The notes below the pieces were generated by a model. It worked only from the letters and a program-made list of their open reading frames with translations, made no database searches and was not told the DNA's origin. This document shows positions 49,227 to 60,259 of a DNA stretch of 64,000 nucleotides, one piece after another. Each line of letters starts with the position of its first letter. The stretch's first letter is position 1. Source of the stretch: Hevea brasiliensis. Its lineage: Eukaryota; Streptophyta; Magnoliopsida; Malpighiales; Euphorbiaceae. The translations under genes were made by a program, and so were the position numbers. The stretch spans positions 13,097,100 through 13,161,099 of the forward strand of contig NC_079496.1 in NCBI RefSeq assembly GCF_030052815.1. The letters run 5' to 3'.

Positions 49227-51097
49227 ATAATTATTTAAAAAAATAATAATAAATCATATAACTCAATAGTTAAAACTCAAAAAAATTATAGGCTTAGAAA
49301 TAAGTTTTTCCATTAAGGAAAATTCAGTATGATATATTTTATTATTATTATTATTATTTTATATATATATATTGAGATTTGAACTTGAAATCTCACAATT
49401 CCAAAGACCACTCTAATTTCTCTAAATCTCATTAGTATATATTTTATTAATTTTAGTAAAGAAACAGCCTCTTGTAAGGCTGCACACATTAACTTAGAGG
49501 TGAATGTCAACTAAGTAGGTGAACTTATACATCAAAATTGACCCATAATATTACATAATCACAATTATTTAATTGGGATTTGGCCTTTGAGTTTCTGTTT
49601 TGGTGAAAATATTTTTGTGTATTTGTGATTCTATTCTTGTAATAATTTTTCTATGCATTTTTTATTATGTTTGTATTTGGAATAGGTGATTTCCATTTTC
49701 AAGCGAGGCTTATACTGTTCTAGTGGTAATTGGAACCCATTTGTGTATTTTTCTTCTGTGCTGAACATTGATCCATGCAGTGGATCTTTGCCTCTCTATT
49801 GATTCATACATGTGTTCTGAATATTGAGAGTTTTTTAGAATCTTGCATTGCATGTCATCTATTTATTGAGAACCGATAAACTAAATCGAACCAAATTGAA
49901 AATTTTTAGTTTGGTTTGGTTTGACTAGTCCCTTGTAATTAGTTTGATTTGGTTTACAATTAATAGATACTATGTGAATGTAATCCCTTTGATTTTTCAT
50001 AAACAATGCCATTTCTCTCTTTAATGGGTACTGATTACTTTACTGGAAGATTGGACTATTTTATAAAATTGAAATATTTGGATTAAAATGTAAATATGCG
50101 AAAAGATTTGGATTATTCTTTTTTTTTTAATTAGGCCTCTTTTTAATTGTGTCTCATGGGACTCATAATATAATATTACAATAAGGCACCTAAATTACAA
50201 TGTCAGCTGCCCCTAAATCCAATTCAAAAATTGAATAAAGTTTTCAATAAGTTTTTAAACAGTTAGACTAATTGCAAATAGGCGAAAAGGATTTGCTTTT
50301 TATGTAATTAGGCCTTTTTGGTATATATATGAGAACTATAATAAACATAATAGCACTAAATTTCTTACCTTTTGATTTTGATTATATTTGAATTTTATCT
50401 CTTTTCAATAAGAAATCATACTTAAATGACAATGGACAAAACTTTAAACATATATTTATAATGACAACTAAAATATTTAATTTATGCAAACGCTCCTCTT
50501 TTTATATTGTCCATAAAATCAATGCTTAAATTTTAAGTCATTTTCTAACTACAATAACATTAAATTAATTCATTCATTACTTAAACAAAGGTCTTACATT
50601 TAATAACTCACAAACACCAAATACTTACGCTGCAAGGTAAAACCAAATTATTAAAATCACTGGCGATGACTTGATCTATTAGGAGGCTTGACTTGACAAT
50701 TAGACAATAACAGTGACATTGGCATTTTATGACTTTGCTTCACTCATAAACAAACGTTTCCTCCTTGTTTTTATACGACAGTAAGAGTTAATGAATTAAA
50801 ATCCTAAACAAAATAACAGTAATGTACGGTTCATGTAAAGAAATTTCATGGGAAGCAATTGTATATTGAATTTTCATTCACTTGCCATTTCAGTTGTAGT
50901 TGCTTAAACTCAGATGTGAAAGATCAGATTAATTTAAATCAGAGTTCTGCACTCATGATGAAGATAACAATAATATTATATTAGATTTTTATACAGGACA
51001 AGCAAAGAATGTGAAGCAGGAAAGGTAAAAAGAAATTTACCATCAAACTTGCATTCATACACACAGTATTACAAACACTTTTTCAAAGGCTTAGCTA
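49227..51097. other. Intergenic segment downstream of receptor kinase B
   Basis: Bases 49,250-49,570 and 50,640-51,097 are the counterparts of the 3' flank of receptor kinase A. About 1.07 kb between them (49,572-50,640) is absent from copy A. It contains AACCAAATTGAAAATTTTTAG-like stretches that recall the ends of the hAT element at 60.3 kb, but no clear termini. No gene was seen. Confidence 0.65.
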
Positions 51098-54000
51098 CTA
51101 ACACCTCCTTGAAAAAAAAATTTCTCCCAAATTTACTTCTGAGAATGGCTTAGTCAATGGATGCCATTTATTTATCAGCTGTGAAGAAACTTGTCTCATG
51201 GTTGGCCGAGATTGCGGATTGGCACTCAAGCAGGCAAGTGCGAGTTGTGCAATGTGTATCACTCCTTCAGCAGCTTTGTTTTGAGGAGTTGGGAGACGTT
51301 GATCAATCACATCCTTAAGTAGTGTACACTGATCCATCTGTGAAAGAGATGAAATGAAATCACCGGGATGTCTTCCCATTAGAATTTCAAGTGTCACCAC
51401 ACCAAAACTGTAAACATCGCATTTTTCATTGACGATCATGGTGTAAGCTAGCTCTGCAAAAATGTCCAATCACACATTAGCTTGCAGGTTTGCAGTAGCA
51501 TTGTAAATCATATAAAAAGCATGATCTTAGATCATTTATTGTAGGACTGCATTGATCTTAGTTTGCATGATTATGACATTCGACAAATTTGGGCTCATTT
51601 TAGGATAGAAATGGAATTCTTACTAAATCATATTAGCTAATCTAGACAGAGCCAGAATTTAACAAAATTCCTTAACAATTTAGACAGCATTTTCCCTAAC
51701 AATGGTTCCAGGAAGGGAACCACAGCATTACATGTGTAATGAAATTTCGGTAGAACAAATTACGTTTATCAATTGCACACAGTCTAATTGTCTTGCACTT
51801 CATCAATCTGCACATGAACATGCCTTTATCTGTGTGTGACCAAATTATAGGCAGCATCAACTATATCAAGGATGTTCTATGAGTTTTTCATTTGCGGAAG
51901 AGGTTCAGCTAAAAGGTAAAGCTTTTATGATTACATCAAAAAAATGGATTAAGGAAATTTATTAACTTTATAATCATAAATAAATGAAGCCAACGAATGT
52001 ACCTGGTGCTGAGTACCCGAATGTGCCTGCAAATGAGGTCCAATTTGACGAATCTGGCATCAAGATCCTGGCTGTTCCAAAATCAGAGACATGAGCCTCA
52101 AACTCTGAATCCAACAGAACATTGTTAATGGAAATGTCTCGATGGATGATTGAAGGAAAGCAGTCATGGTGCATATAGGTCAATGCATTAGCTATTCCCT
52201 TGACAACATTTAGCCTCCTAAACCAACTCAACACCACTGCTTGTTCTACATTGCTTAAAATATTTCTTAAACTTCCTCTTTCTGTGAATTCATAAACCAA
52301 AAATGAGTGTTTGGTGTGTGAACAAAAACCATAAAACTTCACAATATTTCGATGACGTATGTTTATCAATGCACAAATCTCACTTTTAAACGCTTTGAAA
52401 TCAGTCATCTCTCCATTTTGTGGCTGGTGAAGTTTCTTTACAGCAACCACTCGACCAGTTGGCAGCACAGCTTTGTAGACGATTCCATATCCTCCAACCC
52501 CAATGCAATACTTGGGGTTGAACTCCTCTGTAGCCTTAACAATGTTTTCATATTGCATATCCTTATCATGACCCCATATTGCGTAAATATTTTCATGACT
52601 CGGCCCTTCCTTTGACTTAGCTTTTCTGTTTCTGATTATTTGGCGGAGAAGAAAGAAACCCCCAACCAAGACAATAAATAGAAATAGACTACACACGATG
52701 GGAATGACAATAACAGCAACCAGTTTACTATCCTTTTTTCTGATAGTTTTGTTGATTGCAACTGAGGCACATGCCGCTAGTCTAGTGTTATTGCCACACA
52801 GGCCTCTGTTGTTTTGAAGTGCTTCAAATGGAGCCAGCTGAAAGGCTTTACAGTGGGGAATTGGGCCCTCTAACTCATTATAGGATATATTTACCACCGT
52901 CAGGCTCGATAAATAATCAAAAGTAGTTGGAATGCAGCCTGACAGCAAATTGTGGGATAGGTTCAATGTCTCCATTCTTTGCAACTCTCCAAGTTGTGGT
53001 GGTATCACTGCAGTTAACAAATTTTGACTGAGATCAAGACTTTCAAGGATGGGTAAATTGCCCAACTCTACAGGAATACCCTCTGAGAATTTGTTCTTGC
53101 TGAGATTCAAGAACAATAGCTTTGAGCAATCTCCAAGCTGTTTGGGAATTGCTCCACTTAGATTGTTAGCTGCCAAGTTAAGACGCTCAAGAACAGATAA
53201 CAATCCAATTTCTTCAGGAATGCCACCTGAAAGTTCGTTATCATCAAGAGAAAGTACAAACAATGTTAACTTCCCCAATTCCTTTGGAATCTTCCCTTCA
53301 AGGTGATTTGATGAGAGATCAAGTAAATGCAATTGAGCTGCCATCACGATGTCAGCCGGTATTGTACCAGAAATATTATTATTCGAGATTTTCAGCGTCG
53401 ACAAATTGCCGAAACGTTCCCATTTCCATGAAAGCTCACCATAGAATTTGTTATCACTCAAATCCATGAAGTTCAACTGTGGGTATATGCCAAAATCTTC
53501 AGATATATTTCCAGTGAGTTGGTTTGCCTCAAGATGGAGTCTCAATAACCTGCTACAATTTCTAAGGCTTCTTGGGATGGGACCCGTGAAGTCATTTCCA
53601 TAAATAGCAAAAGACTTGAGACCTCCACCAATGCATATGTCTTGTGGTAACTGGCCAGTGAATCTATTTGAATATATTATGAAAACTTCCAAAAGAGTGA
53701 AGTTGTTCATCTCTAAAGGGAGAGTTCCAGAAAGTTCATTCATTTCAAGGAAGAGTCTAGTTAGCTTTGCCAACTTCCCAATTTCTCTAGGTAAGGAATT
53801 TGAAAGTTGGTTATCAGTAAGATAAAGATAAGATAATGTTGTCAAGTTTCCTATAGAAGCTGGAATTGGACCAGTGAGATTATTTTGTGACAAAGCAAGT
53901 TCTGCAAGTGATCTGAGCATGCCAATTTCTTGAGGTATGGAACCAGAAAGTTGGTTGCTATTAAGATAAAGAGCCCAAAGATTTGTCAAGTTTCCTATGG

Positions 54001-54673
54001 AAGTTGGGATTGTACCAGTGAGACCATTTTCTGAAAAAAAAATCTCAGTGACAAATTTCAACATTCCAAGTTCTTGAGGCATGAAGCCTGAAAGTTGGTT
54101 CCTTTGAATGTACAGAATTGGCAATGCGGTCAAATTCCCTATAGAAGTTGGTATTGTACCAGTGAGAAAATTGTTTGATAAATCAACGTAAGTGAGAGAA
54201 TTCAACATCCCAATTTCTTGGGGAATGGAACCAGAGATTTCATTGACAGAAAAATCAAGGATGTTGAGCTTGGATAGATTCCCAATATGGGAAGGAATGT
54301 TCCCATGGAAAGAGTTATTACTAAGGTTAAGCGTGACAAGATTGGGAAATGATGGAAAACTGAAACTCTGAAGCGTACCTTCCAAACCAGAATCTGTAAG
54401 GCTTATATTGGAGACACTTCCTGCCTCGTTGCAGCGGATACCAAACCAATTGCAGGGTCTGCCAGCAGTAGTATTCCAAGAAGACAAGAAAGATTGGCTT
54501 TGATTATCAAGAGAAGCCTTCCATCTAAGAAGAGAATCTGCTTCTCCTACTACAGTTTGAACAGCAGCAGTGGATGCAGTAGCAAGAACCTGAACAGAAA
54601 ATACTAGCGAAGGAATAAGATGGAAAAGGAGTAAGGAAAATAAGCAGAGTGATTTCTGTAGTATGGAAGCCAT
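51098..54673 (-). CDS. MIK2-like LRR receptor kinase B (exon 1 54673-52003, exon 2 51453-51098)
   Basis: The predicted protein has 1,008 residues and is a close paralogue of receptor kinase A: exon 1 has exactly the same length (2,671 bp) and the splice phase is identical. Signal peptide 1-33, N-terminal Cys pair C74/C81, LRRs to about 610, membrane span about 651-675. The kinase has [29 protein letters not shown] and, across the splice junction, APELAY, then CDVYSFGV and SRPTM. All core catalytic residues are kept, so it should be an active RD kinase. Differences from A are scattered substitutions, several on the variable faces of the LRRs (for example [12 protein letters not shown] in place of [12 protein letters not shown]). 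It probably acts at the plasma membrane in peptide or stress sensing; the ligand is unknown. Confidence 0.93.
51454..52002 (-). other. Intron of receptor kinase B (549 bp)
   Basis: It has the same donor GTACATTC and the same acceptor context TTTTTGCAG as copy A. It carries a single copy of the 44-bp unit that is doubled in copy A, which accounts for most of the length difference. Confidence 0.9.
53813..54244 (-). repeat. Three 144-bp coding repeats in receptor kinase B
   Basis: Residues 144-287 show the same three 48-residue LRR-pair units as in receptor kinase A, so the amplification predates the gene duplication. Confidence 0.85.
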
Positions 54674-54777
54674 GAACAGTGAGGATGGAGAGACAGGTAA
54701 AAATGAAATGGGGATTGAGAGGCAATGACCGAAGAATATACAAAAGGGAAATATTTGCTGCTGCCTGGTAATTTAAG

Positions 54778-54797
54778 ATATATATATATATATATAT
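54778..54797. repeat. (TA)n tract at the upstream edge of receptor kinase B
   Basis: An alternating TA run lies about 105-125 bases upstream of the ATG at 54673. It could act as the TATA element. The homology with the upstream region of copy A ends here. Confidence 0.6.
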
Positions 54798-54799
54798 GA

Positions 54800-54837
54800 A
54801 CAAAGAGAGTGAAATTTTCAAAGGAATATCACATGAC

Positions 54838-54869
<32 letters not shown>

Positions 54870-55104
54870 TCCTTGTTATTTTTTATTAATAATATTTTTT
54901 TATAATAATAATAATTATTATTTAATTTTTTTATTTTCCTTTTAATTATTAATATTATTTATAATTTTATTTATATATTTATGATTTATATTAATATTTA
55001 AAAATTAAAATATTTTATAATTAAATAAAATATTTAAAATTTATTTATATTATTTTTTTATAAATTTATTTATATAAAAATATTATTTACCGAGTGTAAT
55101 CTTT

Positions 55105-55137
<33 letters not shown>

Positions 55138-55600
55138 TTAAAATAAAAAATAATTTAACAATAACAATCATGATAAAACATCAGTAATTACTATTAATTT
55201 AAAAAATTAATTATTAATTTATAATATTATAATCAATTATCATATAATTTAATTAATTTTAAATTATTTTATATCTTTAATAAATATTTTTATTATATTA
55301 TTATATTTTTTATTATTTTTATTATGAAATCTTTATTAAAAAAATTGAGAGACAAAAAATATAGCTTACATAAAAAGTTTAAAAAATAAAATATAAAGAT
55401 TTACCTTATTTGTAATTAGTATATATTAATTTTTATGTTAATAATTTAATATTCTTTTTATTTCACTTTTCTAAGATTAATTAATATTTATTATTATTAT
55501 CATTACAAGTAACTTATGCCTATTGAATTGAAACGGTCAAATAAATAAGAAATATTTTACTATTATAAAAATTGAATTTAAATACTCTTGATTTATACAA
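54800..55600. repeat. AT-rich dispersed repeat, copy 1
   Basis: It opens with TTTCAAAGGAATATCACATGACATTT and runs through a (TAA)n tract (55,106-55,137), AATCAATTATCATATAATTTAAT, and ends near AATATTTTACTATTATAAAAATTGAA-like sequence. Copies 2 and 3 follow the same order. It also contains a (TTTA)n run at 54,838-54,866. No coding potential. Confidence 0.7.
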
Positions 55601-56640
55601 CAGATATTTTTATATATAAAGCAGAGTAATATTTTTAAGGAAATATCATGTGGCATTTTTCTTGAAAAACATGTCACATGTCACGTTCTATTAATAACTA
55701 AGCTTTTATATTTTTTTATAATAATAATAATTATTTAATTCTTTTTTATTCTTCTTTTAATTATCAATATTATTTATAATTCTATCTTAATATTTATATT
55801 TAAATTATTATTTTTTAATTTAATTTTTAAAAATTAAAACTTTTCTGATCAAATATAATATTTAAAAATTATTTATATATTTTTTTATAAATTCATTTAT
55901 ATAAAAAAAAATTTACCACGTTTCACCCTCTTTCATCATCATAATAATAATATAATAGTTTAAAAGAATAAATAATTTAACAATAATAATAATATTATTA
56001 ATAATAGGTTTGTAATGTTCATTAACTTAAAGAAAATTAATCATTAATTTATAATCTCATAATCAATTATCATATAATTTAATCAACTTTAAATTATTTC
56101 ATATTTTTAATAAATATTTTTATTATAATATTATATTTTCTATAATTTTTATTATGAAATTTTTGTTAAAAAATTTAAGAGACAAAAAGTATAATATACA
56201 TAAAAAATTATAAAAGCAAAATATAGAAATTTGATTTATTTATAATTAATATGTATTAATTTTTATGTTAATAATTTAATATTCTTTTTATTTTACTTTT
56301 TTAAGATTAATTAATATTTATTATTATTATGGATACCTTATGACAATTGAATTGAAATGGCTAAATAAATGAGAAATATTTTACTGTTATAAAAATTAAA
56401 TTTAAATTTTTTTATTAACGTTTTTTAATTAAATAATATTTAATTATAAAATTAAACTTTTATTTGAATAGTTTCTATTTGTTTATCCATATAGTATGCC
56501 ATATGAGATATTTGATACATATTAATCACTCTCCTCTCATAAAGTATTTTCATTTTATTTAAGTGCTCTCAATTTTTTTTATTTACTCAATTTTTTTATT
56601 AATTCTTTAAAAAGTTATTAGTTATTATTCTCAAAATTTA
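55601..56640. repeat. AT-rich dispersed repeat, copy 2
   Basis: It opens with TATATAAAGCAGAGTAATATT then AAGGAAATATCATGTGGCAT, and keeps the same order of blocks as copy 1. It extends further, through TATAGTATGCCATATGAGATA to about 56,640; copy 3 shares this extension. It lies directly behind copy 1, so the two form a tandem pair. Confidence 0.7.
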
Positions 56641-57790
56641 TTTATTTATTTAAATATATTTAATTAATATTTATTTAATTACTAATTTTTTATAAATTTA
56701 TTATTTAATATTTCTTAAACTTTTTAATATTTTCTTTCATTATAATTATATATCAAATACAATTATACTTAATATTTTGATTATCCATATTTTATTATTA
56801 TTAATTTTTAGCAGAAATATTTTTAAATTTTAATTAAATATCTAAATTTTTATGTATAAATTACCTCTCAACTATATTTTTATATAGAAATAGAATTTCA
56901 AAAATAAAATACAAATATGATTATATTAAAATTTTAATTACAAGAAAAAATAATTTAAAAATTTTAAAGTTACAGTATTAAAATTATGAAATCTATCTTT
57001 TAAAAAATATTATGTATTTTTCACATTTATTATATTAATAAAAAATAATAATATTTTAAAATTTTAATTTTTATAAAATACATTTATCTTATATCATAAA
57101 TTTATGTAAAACGATTATCATTTTTGTGAAAAAATTATTTTATAAAAAATATATCAGATTAATAAAAAAATTTACACTTTATAAAAATTTAAAGATATAA
57201 TATTTTTAAAAAATAATATAATAAAATGTTATTTTTAATTAATAATAATGTTATATATTTTCATTATTATTAAAATTAAATAATTTAATTCATTAGTAGT
57301 AATTTAATATTTTTTTATTATATTAATAATAAAAAAATATATTTATATATTTTTAAATAATATTATTTTTTCATTAATCTAATATATTTAATATAATATA
57401 AAAAGAAATTAATTTATATAAATTATAAGATAAAATAAAAAAAATTCATGAAATTTAAATTATTTTTTGAATAAAATAATTTTATTACATTTTAATTAAA
57501 ATAGTCATAGAAATTACTATTGATATATGTATAAAAAGAATTAAATAGATATTTTAATTAATTACACTATAAATTAGTTAAAAATTTATTATTACAACAT
57601 ATAAAAATTTATTTAAATTAAATTAAATAAAAGAGAAATCTTAAGTAAAATTAAGTTAATAATAATAATTTATTTTATTTATAATATAATTAAAAATTAA
57701 ATTAAATAATAAAAATTATAAATTATTCATGTATATAGTATGAATATTATACTAATTTACATATAAAATAAATAAAATTTATAGGCGTTG
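56641..57790. other. Very AT-rich intergenic DNA
   Basis: More than a kilobase of A/T runs with almost no C or G and stops in all frames. It belongs to the ~3-kb block inserted between receptor kinase B and its distal upstream flank. No gene or transposon end was seen. Confidence 0.5.
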
Positions 57791-58017
57791 ATTGGCATTG
57801 AATTTTTTTTTTTTGGCAAAAATTGGCATTGAATTCACAGCCTCAATTTCGAACTTTGTTCGGACTTTTTGGTTTTTATCTCTTTCAATAGATAATTAGA
57901 TAGGGCGGCAGCGGGTGAATTACTTTGAATGGAGAGAGCCATGACGGATGTTGGAGGGGCCAGTGGGGTAATTTGGGCTGGCTCGGTCTTGGACCAGAAT
58001 CATCTGCTCAAGATTTA
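57791..58017. other. Distal upstream flank of receptor kinase B
   Basis: GAATTCACAGCCTCAAT at about 57,830 matches 36,976 upstream of receptor kinase A, so this is the continuation of the duplicated segment after the AT-rich insertion. The rest has no counterpart I can see. Confidence 0.55.
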
Positions 58018-58834
58018 GGAGGTGTTTGGTTTACGTGTTGGGTGTAGCTGATAGCTGATAGATATCCAAATGAGTAAATTATAGCGTTTGACAAACTTAA
58101 AAAAATAGAGCCGATAGCTGATGGGCAACTGATATGATATCCATCAGCTGTAGTTTGTATCAGCTCTATTTTTAGAGCTATTTCTCATGAGCTGATAGCT
58201 GATTTAGTTTTATTTTTTTTTTACTATATTATCTTTTTTATTTAACTTGAAAATTAATATTATTAATATTTTTATTTTTTTATTTATAGTTTTAATATTT
58301 TAATTAACGTATTTCAACTTTTTTAAAATATTTTTTATTAATAACATAAAATATAAAATATTTTTTTATATCTAAAAACTTAAAATTAATTATAAATTTT
58401 TCTATTAACAATAATAATTATTTTATTATTTTATCTATATTTTTAAAATTATTTAATTATCTTAAAAAATAATTATTTTCTTATTTCAATAATAAAATAA
58501 ATGATATAATAGAAAAGATTAATAATTATATATTTATTTAAATAATATAATATATTAATTTAATAATTATATTTTTAATTTAATAATAAAATAAATAATA
58601 TAATGTAATAAATTTATAATTTTATATTTATTTAAATAATAAAATAAATTATATGATATATATCCTTATTAGTCATTTCACATATCAACAGCAACAACTA
58701 AATATAATTTTATCAAACACTTAACATAAAATAGCTATAGTCAGCTAACAGTAACAACTATCAGCTAATAGTAACAGCTATCAGCTACCAGTAACAGCTA
58801 TCAGTTGCATTCAACAGTTAAACCAAACAGGTCC
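58018..58834 (+). mobile_element. Tourist-like (PIF/Harbinger) MITE 1, 817 bp
   Basis: Ends are GGAGGTGTTTGGTTTA and TAAACCAAACAGGTCC, flanked by TTA on both sides (58015-58017 and 58835-58837). A 3-bp TTA duplication is the PIF/Harbinger signature. AGCTGATAGCTGATAG motifs lie near both ends and the core is AT-rich with no transposase. Confidence 0.8.
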
Positions 58835-58837
58835 TTA

Positions 58838-60259
58838 GAAGGTATTTGTTCTGGTGAAGCAATTTATAAATTTTAAAAATAAAGTTACTTATTTATTTAT
58901 AATATTTTTAAATTTATAAACTAAAAAGAAATAAGTTGGAGAAATTAATTTTTTATTTTAATATCTATAAACCTTATACTTAATTATTTATAAGTTAGTT
59001 TAAATAAATATTTTTATCATATTATTCTTATTTAATTTTCCTAATTTTATCAAGAATTTTATTTAATATTTTTTTTTAGTCTTTTTAATAATAAATACAC
59101 TTATAAACTATTTTTTTTATCAAACACATTAATTATTTATAAATAGATAATTTAACTAAATACATAATTGATTTAAATTTTAAATACTTATAAGTACTAG
59201 TTGTTTATAAGTTAAACACCATTTTAATTAGGGGATTAATTATAATCAAATAAGTTGTGCAACATTATGACCGATTTCAATTTACAATTGATTTCGATCA
59301 GATTTGATCCAATTTAATTTTGATTGTGATTTTGTTTTTTTGACAGTTTTAATTCTGATTTAAAAATGATTTGATCCGCATGGTGTCTCCTAAAGACTTC
59401 ACCTATTTAAAAAAAATGATTTGATTTGACTAAACAAATCCCCATATCTATTATTATTGGTCAATTTTGAATTTTTATTGTGTTTCCTCTCATTTAATAG
59501 AGTTTTTTTTTATTGAGATATTTTATTTTTTGGAATAGAATATTTTACATTTCTTCAATAAGATATTTAAATTTGAATGTTATTTAATGGAATTCAGAAA
59601 AAAATTATGAAATAAAAAAATGAAGCACAATATGCTTATTACTCAATCTATATGATCTATCAATAGTATTGAATTTTTCAAATTCTTTATATTATTTTTT
59701 ACATGAATGCTTAGTTTCATTTATGTAAAATATAATATGTAAGATTTGTACTATTCTTTTGTACTCTATTTCTCATTAATAAAATATTTCTCCATTTATA
59801 TATTAAAAAAAAACTGAAAATGAGTTTTTCTTAAATTCATATTTTGATGGGTAGGATTAAATGGCAATTAATGTTTTAAATCAGATTAAAATGGCAAAAA
59901 AAAGCAGTAAAATTTTAAATGCGTAAAAAATTTAAAATTTTCTCTATTTGAGAAAAAAAAAATTCAATATGTAAATGCCAATTATCCGCACTTAATGAAA
60001 AGTCCAACATTGATCAACATTCAAAATCATATTATTACTATTTTTTTTTTCATTACAACTACATCTAATGGTATATAATATAATTCATGTAATTTAATCA
60101 ACATGCAATATAATATAATTATATTTTATTTTTATATTTCATTTTAAAAGTAATAAAGCATGCAAGGTAATAATAATAATAATAATTATTATTATTATTA
60201 TTACTTTGTTTCAATATTTAATTGATTTGCGATATTAATAACAAGAGAGTCATGGTAAA
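58838..60259. other. AT-rich intergenic DNA, partly duplicated flank
   Basis: Bases 59,240-59,420 (CCGATTTCAATTTACAATTG to CATGGTGTCTCCTAAAGAC) correspond to 37,310-37,430 upstream of receptor kinase A. The region 58,840-59,230 has a MITE-like look (TTATAAGTACTAGTTGTTTATAAG) but no ends I could fix. A (TAA)n/(TTA)n palindrome lies at about 60,170-60,203. No gene was seen. Confidence 0.5.

Noticed and set aside
54800..56640. AT-rich repeats as Helitrons
   Set aside because: TATATAAAG-like openings recall Helitron starts, but I could not find a CTRR end with a hairpin or a consistent A/T insertion site.
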